Source: Cryptomeria japonica (Eukaryota > Streptophyta > Pinopsida > Cupressales > Cupressaceae). Taken from it: a stretch of 64,000 nt of DNA. The stretch covers positions 218,312,997 through 218,376,996 of the forward strand of contig NC_081406.1 of NCBI RefSeq assembly GCF_030272615.1, given 5' to 3'. Made by a program: the position numbers and the translations under genes. The notes beneath the pieces are model-generated. The model was not told the DNA's origin. It did not search any database and saw only the letters and a program-made list of their open reading frames with translations. Below are positions 56,098-64,000 of the stretch, one piece after another. Every line of letters begins with the position of its first letter. Position 1 is the first letter of the stretch.

Positions 56098-59000
56098 TTA
56101 GGTATAAAATCTTTTGAGGTGCATGCTATTGATTGGATCTGCAAGCGGTTCTCCTTCTGAAGTAGCCAACTGATATGCCCCGGACCCGAATACAGCAGTG
56201 ACAACATATGGGCCCAGCCAGTTTGATTCAAACTTGCCTTGATGTTCTCTATTTGGTTGGTTGCGAGGATTTTCTCGAAGAACAAGATCACCTACCTCAA
56301 ATGTACGAGATCTAACTCGGTGATTGTAACTTCTACTCATGCGCTGCTGATAGGCTTTGAGGTGATTGTATGCAGCTTGTCGTTTCTCATCAAGTAACTC
56401 TAAGTCCTGAAGGCGTGAGACTCTGTATGCTTCATCATCAATGAGATTATGCAAGGAAACTCGTAATGATGGTATCTCAACCTCAATAGGTAAGATAGCT
56501 TCGGCACCATGGACCAATGAATAAGGAGTTGCACCTGTAGGGGTCCGAATGCTAGTTCGATATGCCCATAGCGCTGGATTCAATTGAACATGCCAATCAC
56601 GGCCGGCATCATTGACTGTCTTCTTTAGGATCCTCAATATGTTTTTATTGGATGCTTCGGCCTGACCATTGCCTTGTGGGTAATAGGGAGTGGAAAAGCG
56701 GTGTTGGATATGAAATTTCTCACAAAGCTCACGAACATCCTGATTTTTGAAAGGAAGACCGTTATCTGTGACAATGGACATGGGCACACCATACCGGCAG
56801 ATGATGTAATTGAGGATGAATGAGGCAATCTGCTTGCCGGTGACTTGGGTAAGTGGAACAGCTTCGATCCACTTGGTGAAATATTCGGTGGCGGTAATAA
56901 TGAATTTATGGCCATTGGATGAAGATGGATGGATTTTACCCACAAGGTCAAGGCCCCATTGACAGAAAGGCCATGGTGTTGTGATTGGTTGTAGTTCCTG
57001 TGCTGGTGCATGTATCAGGTCGCCATGAACTTGACATTTCTTGCATTTCCTGACAAAGTAGTAGGAATCCTTTTCCATAGATGGCCAATAGTATCCAGCT
57101 CGCATGAGTTTCTTGGCTAGTGACGGACCACTTGAGTGAGTCCCGCAAATTCCTTCATGTACCTCTTCCAAAGCCTTTGTTATCTCACCTTGTTCCAGAC
57201 ATCGAAGGAGAGTACCATCAAGACCGCGTCGGTATAGGGTTTCGGCAATAATGGTATATCGAGCAGTTTGGCGAATGAAGGTTTTACGTTGGTTATTTGA
57301 TTGGTTGGGAGGAAGGGTGTGATCGCGGAGATAGGTGTAGAACTCACCATACCATGGGGATTCAGAACCAACAAGGCAACATATCATTTCAGATTCGGGG
57401 ATATCATAAGCCGGGATCCAAAGTTGTTCTACCAAGAACTCGTAGCGTGTTGAATTCTGTGGAAGATCTAGTAGAGATGCGATGGTAGCCATAGCGTCAG
57501 CAGCTCGATTCTGATCTCTTGGTATCTGCTCAAAAGTGATAGTAGTAAATGATGTCTTTAGATTGTCCACCATTTGCTTGTATGGCATGAGTTTATCATC
57601 CTTGGTCTGATACTCATCTGTTGCTTGTCGAATGACTAGTTGGGAATCGCCATATACTTGTAATTCTTTTAATTTCCATTGTATGGCTAATCTGAGTCCT
57701 GTGATCAAGGCCTCATACTCTGCTATGTTGTTTGTGCATGGAAATGTGAGCCTGTAAGACTTTGGGATGCTATCACCTTGAGGTGTGATAAACAGAATGC
57801 CTGCCCCCGAGCCGTGCCTAGTGTATGAACCATCAAAGTATAATTTCCATGACTGTGCTTCTGTAATCATGAATATCTCTTCATCTGGAAAATTGGAAAT
57901 GAGAGGATGATCACCTATGAGAGGTGCATCAGCCAACTGATCTGCAATAACTTGACCTTTGATAGCTTTACGGTCCACGTACTCAATGTCGAATTCACTT
58001 AGAATCATTACCCATTTGGCCAAGCGACCTGTCAATGCTGCTCTGCTGAGTAAATACTTGAGTGGATCAATCTTTGCAATGAGTTGTACCTTGTGTGTCA
58101 ATAGATAGTGCCGCAATTTAGTGGCTGCTAAGATTACTGCTAGGAAAGCTCGCTCAATAGGTGTGTAATTGAGTTCATAGCCAACTAGTGTGCGAGAGAT
58201 GTAGTAAACAGCACACTCTTTACCTTCTTCATTATGTTGTGCCAATAGCACACCCAGTGCGGTACTTGTTGCTGAGATATAAAGTAACAACGGTCTACTT
58301 GGATCTGGTGGCATCAACAAGGGTGGATTCATGAGATAGTCTTTAAGTCCCTGAAATGCTTGCTGGCATCGGGCATCCCACTGAAAGCGGATGTTCTTGT
58401 GTAGCAGGTGTGTGAAGGGGTGACACTTATCAGCCAATTGTGCAATGAATCTGCGGATGGATTGAAGCCGTCCTTGTAGTGTCCTTAGCTGACTGATATT
58501 CCTTGGAGGTGGCATGTCCATGATTGCCTTAACCTTTGCTGGATCGACCTCAATACCTTTGCTTGAGACAATGTATCCTAGAAGCTTCCCGGAGGTCACT
58601 CCGAAGACACATTTCTTTGGGTTGAGTCGAACATGGTATTGTTCCAGTCTATCAAAGATTTTATCTAAGATGTGAAGATGTCCTTCTCTAGTAAGTGATT
58701 TTGCTAGTAAATCATCCACATAATCTTCCATTATAGTATGCATCATGTCATGGAAGATGGTGGTCATTGCTCTTTGATAGGTCGCTCCTGCATTCTTTAG
58801 ACCAAAAGGCATTACATTCCAGCAATATGTGCCCCATGGACATGTGAAAGCTGTCTTATGTTGATCTTCTGGTGTGATCTTTATTTGATTATATCCTGAA
58901 AATCCATCCATGAGTGAAAGCATCGCATGTCCTGCTGTTAAATCTACTATGATGTCGATATTTGGTAGAGGGAAGTCATCCTTAGGACATGCCTTATTCA

Positions 59001-62000
59001 GATCTCTGAAGTCTGTACAAATGCGGATGCCCCCTTTTGGTTTGCCAACTGGTACAATGTTGGAGATCCATTCTGCATAATTAATTGGTCTAATGAAACC
59101 AACATCCAGGAGTTTCTTGAGTTCTGTTTTGACTAGCACGGCAATCTGAGGATGCATCTTACGAAGCTTCTGCTTGACAGGTTTGGCTCCTTTTGCTACT
59201 GTGAGATGATGCATGACTAAATCAGGATCAAGCCCAGGCATGTCTGCATATGACCATGCAAAGTTGATCTGACGCTGTTGGAAGAACTCTATAAATTGAG
59301 GCCATTCCTCTGGAGTGAGAAGAGATGCCAGATGTATGATATGAGGATTTTCAGGAGTCCCCACATTGTATTCTTTAGTCTCCTCAATGAGAATCGTCGA
59401 TCGTTCCTGTTGTGTACTAGCAGGGAGGATGTCAAACCCTTCATCCTCAGGCGCCTCAGAGAGGTTTTCACCATTGGATACGCTCTTTCTTTTTACTTTT
59501 GTCGGATCAAATAGTGCCACAGTGTGGTTTTCACTGGAAGATCCATGTTTTATTGTTATATTTTTGCAGCTGAAGGGTTTGGCATCCGCCCCGAAGTATG
59601 CTGCGCTATTAAGTTCAATGGCGAATCCAGCTTTGTGATCCCCGCTTGGTAGGTTATCCCTTAATTCCAAAAAGTCAATGATAGCCTCATCGTTCTGGAA
59701 GAGGTCAAGACATGGGGGATTTGGTTGGTTCCATTCAATGAGTTCAGGGTGGATAATGGGCATTACTTCATCGATTAAGTTAAGTGCGGGAGATGTATCA
59801 GTGAGGGTTAAGACAGTGTGGTGAAGGTCGTTGATGGTACTCTCCCTATCAGAATCAGGCGTAGGATGAGACGTAGGGTCTGTGGAAGATGTTTCCAGCT
59901 CAGGTACCCAAGTGGTCTTTATCTGTGCTTCTCCGTAAACAGGGATGTCTTTGCGGGGTGGAGGTGGTGATGTGTCTTCCTCATCTGAAGTGTTAAGTTG
60001 CACTGAATCGAATTCCCACTCATGTGAGTCGGTCTTTGAATCACTCTCCAGCATCTGATTGCTATACCATACTGGGATGTCTTTGGAGTTAAACACGGCA
60101 GGTGTGATTGGTTTATGTATCCTTGTAGTGATCGGTGTTGCAGGAATTGTGATGGGGTTTAATGGATTTTTCACTGGAAGTATCGGTAATGGTGACTCAG
60201 TGGCTTCTGCTGGAACTACTGGTGCCATAGATGCTGCTGCGGGTTCCAATATAGTTGCTGCTACAAATGGTGTTGCTGATGGGATTACTGGTTCGTTTGG
60301 TGGGATGGTTGGTATTGGTGATGGTGGAGTTGTGAGCCTTGAGGGGGCAGTGGGGATAGTGCTTGATGGTGCTTTGATTATGAAAGGCATCCTCTTTGCA
60401 GTAGGTGGGCAAAATGGTTTGCTGGGTTTTCCTTTGAATCTGAGTTTAGGAAGGATCTCTTTTTCAAAGCCAAGGCCTGTATTACCTTTGGGCTTGAATT
60501 CTGGTAGTAGAGGTTCGTGTCGTCCTTGTTTGCAGTATCCCAAAGCACTCTGACCATCATATCCCATTCTTTGCATAATGAGGAGGCCTTTGCCATATTG
60601 TTCCGTAGGAAGTGTAACTTGCGGTTTGTCAGTGGTGATGGGATCTTTATAGATCCAGTCCGCCAGGTCCTCATCTTGTGTCTCTTCCTCTTGACTCTTT
60701 CCAAGAATGAAAGGCGTTAAGGCACATGGAGGCATGATTAGTGGTTGCTGGAGCAACTGCTGTGGTTTACCATGTGTTCTAGGAGAAGTGGGCATTTGTC
60801 CCACACAAAAGAGCTGACTCAAGTTGTATTCTCCAGGACCTTCCTCTGCGATTTTCATCTTAAGCTTTTCTTGCTTGGGTATAGGGGTGTTTGAACTAGC
60901 AAGAGAGGCGGGATTTACATATGATGTGGAGGAAATGGCTTCCCTATTATTAGGAACAGTAATTTCTGGTTGATGGCTGATATTATGGCAAAATGCAAAG
61001 GGATTTGCATCGCCCAGGATTGTGATCTCTGCACCATTATGTGGGAACTTGATACATTGATGGTAGGTAGATGGAACGGCTTGCATGGCATGTATCCAAG
61101 GTCTTCCTAATAATAGATTATATGGCAGAGGAAGGTCCAGAACCTGACAAATTATGTGCTTTACCACAGGGCCTACTCGGATTGGTAGTACCATAGCTCC
61201 TTTGGATGAACGCTCTGCATCATCATAGGCCTTGATGGTGATCTTCTTGCGAGGATCCACTGATTCTACTGCATAGCCCAATGCTGTGACCAACTGTAGT
61301 GTGCAAATGTTTAGGCCTGCTCCATTATCAATCAAGACTCGCTTGATCCTGTGTTGGTTGACAAAGCCTTCAATGTGGAGTGAGGCGTTATGAGGTTGCT
61401 GGAACGAAGAGTTGTCACTTTCAGAAAAAGTGAGACAAGGTGATGACTTTAGAGTTCCAACCATGGCTTGAAATTGGTCCGTGTTTAGGTTTGCAGGGAC
61501 TGACGCCTCTTGGAGTGCTTGATCCAAGATTGTTTTATGAGAGGGTGACAGACGCAAAAGATCCAAAATGGATATAAGTGCAGGGGTTTTGTCTAATTGT
61601 TCCACAAGATTGTACTGCTTTGGGACGGAGGTGGTGCCTTGTGGAGCTGCCTTGATGGTGACCTTGCCACGACGTGTAACAACATTGCAATTTGAGGTGG
61701 GATTTTTGAAGGTTATGGTCGCAATTTGTTCACTGGCATCATACAGGTGATTTACAGTGTAATTATACGCAGCTTGCGTATAATCAGTGGTATTAGGACC
61801 TCGACTGGACGTCGAAGGACCCCTTTGATCTTGCGATGGAAGTGGATTCTTGAACATCTGATGATCATTATTGGTTGTTTTTGGGTCATGCCCTTCAATT
61901 TCAATTTCTCCTCGGTCAATAAGATCCTGAATGAGATCTTTCAATCGGTGACAATTACTTGTCTTGTGTCCTCTTCCTTGATGGAACTCACAGTGTTCAG

Positions 62001-63378
62001 TATCTTTCCACCATGCTGGTTTGACTTGAGGCTCATAGTTTGATAGCTTAGGTAGAGTGACCAAATTTTGAGAGAGGAGTTGTCGCAACACTGTTTCAAT
62101 GGGTTCCCCTAAGGGAGTGTATGTGCGTTTTTGTTTTTGTGGACGAGGTCTTGGTTCATCATGAGATGTGATGCGACCTTGATTAAGAGGAACATTTGTG
62201 TTATTTTGAGGTGGAGGATTTTGTCCTGCAAACCGAACCACAGGTTGTGCATTTTGGACAGTCCAAGCATCCACAACTCCATCATTGACGATGTTCTTAT
62301 TCTTGTTCCAGAAGTTCAGTTTATCGCTATTGAAGCGCGGGCGAGGAGCATCTTTTGGTTCATTAAAGATTTTGATGAGTCCTTTTTTGATGAGTGCCCT
62401 TTCACATTTTATACCCTTGGTGATCATATCATTAAAAGAGTCTGTGTCTTTGACATCCAGGTGAAATTCCATTTCTTTGTTTAAGTTGGAAATGAAAATT
62501 TCCACTAGTTCTCTTTCAGGTAACTGAAGAGAACGTCTGCTAGACATTTGGCGCCATCGTTGCAGGAATACTGAGAATAATTCACCTGGTTTTTGTTTGG
62601 TGTTGCATAGATCAGCCATGGTGATGTCGCGTTCAATATTATGAGAGTAATGAGATAGGAACTTCTGGATGAGTTCCTCAAATGTTCTAATGCCACCTGG
62701 TAATCGGGAAAACCATGATGTGGTGGTTCCTCCCAAGCTTTGGGGAAAAAGGCGCATTAGGTATGTGTCCTCATAAGCCACTTCAAGACAAGCGGAATGA
62801 AATTCTCGGACATGATCACGGGGATCCCCCTTTCCTCTATATTTTTCAAATTTGGGTGTTTCAAACCCGCGTGGAAAGGGTGGCATATAAAGATTCCTAT
62901 CAAACGGATAGGGACAGATGTCGTTAAGTGAAAATTGATTGGTCTTAACACCACTATGAAGTTGTTGGGCGAGATTCGCGACTTGTTGCCGCAACATCTC
63001 CATTTCATTTGGAGGAGGAGGTGGTGGGTTACCTCGAGGGATGTTATATTTGATGGGATCTCTACGTCTTTCCTCCTCATGGCGACTTTGTCTTTCTGAT
63101 GCTTGTCTTAATTGGGCAAGATCAAAGTCTGAGGGGAGTTTGGCTCCTTCTTGAGCAAGTCTTAAGAAGTGAGCATCCGCATTGCTCCTGAGAATTTCAT
63201 CAAATAATCTGTTAAAGTGAGGGTTATGCTGAACCCTTTCGATTGTTGAAGGAGTGGGACTACTTGGGTTTTCATCATTTACATTTCCTCCAAGTGCTTC
63301 TTGAAATTCATTGAGGTTGTCCTCTTCTTCCTCAATTTCTATTTCTCGTTGCCTTGATCGCGATCGGGTTTGAGCCAT
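56098..63378 (-). CDS. gypsy I Gag-Pro-Pol polyprotein, uninterrupted, 2426 residues
   Basis: Complete polyprotein of a Tat-lineage gypsy element. Approximate residues: Gag capsid region 150-340 (DPRDHVREF, YLMRLFP); zinc-like CEFHQGRGHKTSNC from 463, with His where the second Cys is usual; protease with LIDNGAGLN, Asp684 (usually D-S/T-G, here DNG); a Pro-rich spacer with a G-patch-like segment at 928-975; a long acidic Pro/Thr-rich spacer 980-1330; RT 1400-1600 with FRDLNKA and YVDD at 1553-1556; connection or old RNase H near 1690-1830, where the first catalytic Asp is missing (YISATSTA); a second, archaeal-type RNase H with Asp1849 in YFDGSYT, EYEAL, YGDSQLV and RDQNRAADAM; and integrase with zinc Cys2112 and Cys2115, catalytic Asp2144, Asp2205 and Glu2241 (D-D-35-E). 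It ends HLKRFYT with no chromodomain. The ATG at 63378 follows an in-frame-free leader and starts MAQTRSRSRQRE. No stop or shift occurs in 7.3 kb. Confidence 0.95.
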   Translation of the reverse strand: MAQTRSRSRQREIEIEEEEDNLNEFQEALGGNVNDENPSSPTPSTIERVQHNPHFNRLFDEILRSNADAHFLRLAQEGAKLPSDFDLAQLRQASERQSRHEEERRRDPIKYNIPRGNPPPPPPNEMEMLRQQVANLAQQLHSGVKTNQFSLNDICPYPFDRNLYMPPFPRGFETPKFEKYRGKGDPRDHVREFHSACLEVAYEDTYLMRLFPQSLGGTTTSWFSRLPGGIRTFEELIQKFLSHYSHNIERDITMADLCNTKQKPGELFSVFLQRWRQMSSRRSLQLPERELVEIFISNLNKEMEFHLDVKDTDSFNDMITKGIKCERALIKKGLIKIFNEPKDAPRPRFNSDKLNFWNKNKNIVNDGVVDAWTVQNAQPVVRFAGQNPPPQNNTNVPLNQGRITSHDEPRPRPQKQKRTYTPLGEPIETVLRQLLSQNLVTLPKLSNYEPQVKPAWWKDTEHCEFHQGRGHKTSNCHRLKDLIQDLIDRGEIEIEGHDPKTTNNDHQMFKNPLPSQDQRGPSTSSRGPNTTDYTQAAYNYTVNHLYDASEQIATITFKNPTSNCNVVTRRGKVTIKAAPQGTTSVPKQYNLVEQLDKTPALISILDLLRLSPSHKTILDQALQEASVPANLNTDQFQAMVGTLKSSPCLTFSESDNSSFQQPHNASLHIEGFVNQHRIKRVLIDNGAGLNICTLQLVTALGYAVESVDPRKKITIKAYDDAERSSKGAMVLPIRVGPVVKHIICQVLDLPLPYNLLLGRPWIHAMQAVPSTYHQCIKFPHNGAEITILGDANPFAFCHNISHQPEITVPNNREAISSTSYVNPASLASSNTPIPKQEKLKMKIAEEGPGEYNLSQLFCVGQMPTSPRTHGKPQQLLQQPLIMPPCALTPFILGKSQEEETQDEDLADWIYKDPITTDKPQVTLPTEQYGKGLLIMQRMGYDGQSALGYCKQGRHEPLLPEFKPKGNTGLGFEKEILPKLRFKGKPSKPFCPPTAKRMPFIIKAPSSTIPTAPSRLTTPPSPIPTIPPNEPVIPSATPFVAATILEPAAASMAPVVPAEATESPLPILPVKNPLNPITIPATPITTRIHKPITPAVFNSKDIPVWYSNQMLESDSKTDSHEWEFDSVQLNTSDEEDTSPPPPRKDIPVYGEAQIKTTWVPELETSSTDPTSHPTPDSDRESTINDLHHTVLTLTDTSPALNLIDEVMPIIHPELIEWNQPNPPCLDLFQNDEAIIDFLELRDNLPSGDHKAGFAIELNSAAYFGADAKPFSCKNITIKHGSSSENHTVALFDPTKVKRKSVSNGENLSEAPEDEGFDILPASTQQERSTILIEETKEYNVGTPENPHIIHLASLLTPEEWPQFIEFFQQRQINFAWSYADMPGLDPDLVMHHLTVAKGAKPVKQKLRKMHPQIAVLVKTELKKLLDVGFIRPINYAEWISNIVPVGKPKGGIRICTDFRDLNKACPKDDFPLPNIDIIVDLTAGHAMLSLMDGFSGYNQIKITPEDQHKTAFTCPWGTYCWNVMPFGLKNAGATYQRAMTTIFHDMMHTIMEDYVDDLLAKSLTREGHLHILDKIFDRLEQYHVRLNPKKCVFGVTSGKLLGYIVSSKGIEVDPAKVKAIMDMPPPRNISQLRTLQGRLQSIRRFIAQLADKCHPFTHLLHKNIRFQWDARCQQAFQGLKDYLMNPPLLMPPDPSRPLLLYISATSTALGVLLAQHNEEGKECAVYYISRTLVGYELNYTPIERAFLAVILAATKLRHYLLTHKVQLIAKIDPLKYLLSRAALTGRLAKWVMILSEFDIEYVDRKAIKGQVIADQLADAPLIGDHPLISNFPDEEIFMITEAQSWKLYFDGSYTRHGSGAGILFITPQGDSIPKSYRLTFPCTNNIAEYEALITGLRLAIQWKLKELQVYGDSQLVIRQATDEYQTKDDKLMPYKQMVDNLKTSFTTITFEQIPRDQNRAADAMATIASLLDLPQNSTRYEFLVEQLWIPAYDIPESEMICCLVGSESPWYGEFYTYLRDHTLPPNQSNNQRKTFIRQTARYTIIAETLYRRGLDGTLLRCLEQGEITKALEEVHEGICGTHSSGPSLAKKLMRAGYYWPSMEKDSYYFVRKCKKCQVHGDLIHAPAQELQPITTPWPFCQWGLDLVGKIHPSSSNGHKFIITATEYFTKWIEAVPLTQVTGKQIASFILNYIICRYGVPMSIVTDNGLPFKNQDVRELCEKFHIQHRFSTPYYPQGNGQAEASNKNILRILKKTVNDAGRDWHVQLNPALWAYRTSIRTPTGATPYSLVHGAEAILPIEVEIPSLRVSLHNLIDDEAYRVSRLQDLELLDEKRQAAYNHLKAYQQRMSRSYNHRVRSRTFEVGDLVLRENPRNQPNREHQGKFESNWLGPYVVTAVFGSGAYQLATSEGEPLADPINSMHLKRFYT

Positions 63379-64000
63379 TTTGTTTGCAAGTTTGTGTTGA
63401 AGTTGATTGAAGATGATGATGAGTTGTTCGATGAAAGATGGATGATTAGTGGATTGTAGATCTCTAGCACTCTAAAGGTAAATGTAACCAGAATTCTTTC
63501 TTTGAATTGCTTGTTTGTTTTGATGAGTTTGGATGTGATAAGGTGTAGAGAAATCTGAGATGTGTTACAGATTTTGACTACCTAGCAATGAGAGGATTCA
63601 CTCATGAACTAGTTTTAACCTGCGTAGATGTGTCTCTTAGGATGAGCTTATCCTAGATGTAGAAACAATCTAAAAAGTGATGTGATGTGTTTTGATTTCA
63701 AGCAATATCTAAAAAAGAATCTTGGGACAAGAACCTCTTAATGTTTTGAGAGTTGGGATGGATTGATGATGAAGTGATGATGTATGAGTGAGATGATGGA
63801 TGTTTTTGTTTTCAACTTCAATAAAAACTCTGTGTCACAGATGGGACAAACTCTACCTCTTCCCTTTCAGGCGTTGGTGGCACTTCTCGAGCTGTGTTGT
63901 AGGTGATACAGATGTTTGGGAAGAAGTTGGGATTAATCTTTCCTCCTTGATTTTTGTGATAACTCAGAGCTCTATATTGCATAAAAGCTCTGCGGTTCAA
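63379..64000 (-). other. gypsy I leader, cut by window edge
   Basis: Untranslated leader upstream of the polyprotein start. No LTR end or primer site is recognisable in the 620 bases available. A 60-codon minus-strand open stretch at the edge (63818-64000) has no known motif. Tat elements commonly have long leaders. Confidence 0.5.

Larger units (their letters stand above)
51785..64000 (-). mobile_element. Ty3/gypsy element I (Tat lineage), intact coding frame, 5' end beyond window
   Basis: Minus-strand element: 3' LTR (about 51785-53655), polypurine tract (53656-53670), 2.4-kb 3' non-coding region, and one 2426-codon gag-pro-pol frame. The leader continues past the right edge. The lineage is named from the second, archaeal-type RNase H between the normal RNase H and integrase, the hallmark of the Tat clade. 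No chromodomain follows the integrase. It is the youngest large element by coding integrity. Confidence 0.9.

Noticed and set aside
60059-60553. 164-codon plus-strand open frame rich in Gly/Val/Ala
   Set aside because: It lies entirely antisense to the intact gypsy I polyprotein and mirrors its Pro/Thr-rich spacer.

Overview
This window reads as plant nuclear DNA made almost entirely of retrotransposons, most of them decayed and nested in one another. I found no host gene, tRNA or rRNA that I can support. The evidence for a plant is direct: Ty1/copia elements primed by initiator-tRNA-Met, a Ty3/gypsy element with the double RNase H of the plant Tat lineage, a plant L1-type LINE with a C-terminal RNase H, and plant telomere-type AAACCCTAA motifs inside one LTR family. 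The density of old, nested elements suggests a very large genome, possibly a gymnosperm. That last step is inference.

Layout, left to right. 1-1374: LTR end of a copia family (called G here), plus strand. 1375-about 6110: decayed LINE, plus strand (endonuclease, reverse transcriptase, zinc finger, RNase H). 6547-7939: broken open reading frame of unrecognised function. 8281-9072: minus-strand LINE ORF1-like (DUF4283 plus zinc knuckle) relic. 9120-37240: minus-strand gypsy element C, split twice. Its first split holds a Russian doll: copia B (10053-26597) carries a solo LTR (10252-17867) in its left LTR, and that solo LTR carries copia A (11035-17719). Target-site duplications support the two inner insertions. 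Its second split holds copia D (29207-35183). The putative 5' LTR of C (36336-37240) contains a strict 21-bp repeat.

37241-39022 is a second, broken gypsy copy (E) of the same family as C. 39023-43099 is the 3' half of copia F, with an unusually long LTR. 43100-about 48020 is the 3' part of copia G, fused at about 48020 to the 5' part of a different copia, H (to about 51784). From about 51785 to the right edge lies gypsy I, minus strand. It has a 3' LTR, a 2.4-kb 3' non-coding region and one uninterrupted 2426-codon gag-pro-pol frame (56098-63378). It is the only intact large gene here; its 5' LTR is outside the window.

The genes act only within their own elements: Gag packages RNA, protease cuts the polyprotein, RT and RNase H make cDNA, and integrase inserts it. 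The relative ages follow from the nesting: C is older than B, B older than the solo LTR, and that older than A. The points most worth a second look are the 21-bp array decaying by CpG-type transitions, the dual-RNase-H gypsy polyprotein with a G-patch-like motif, the multi-zinc-knuckle Gag of copia B, the G/H chimera with a 93-bp in-frame duplication, the GGGATAG-type repeats in the F LTR, and the unrecognised frame at 6547-7939.
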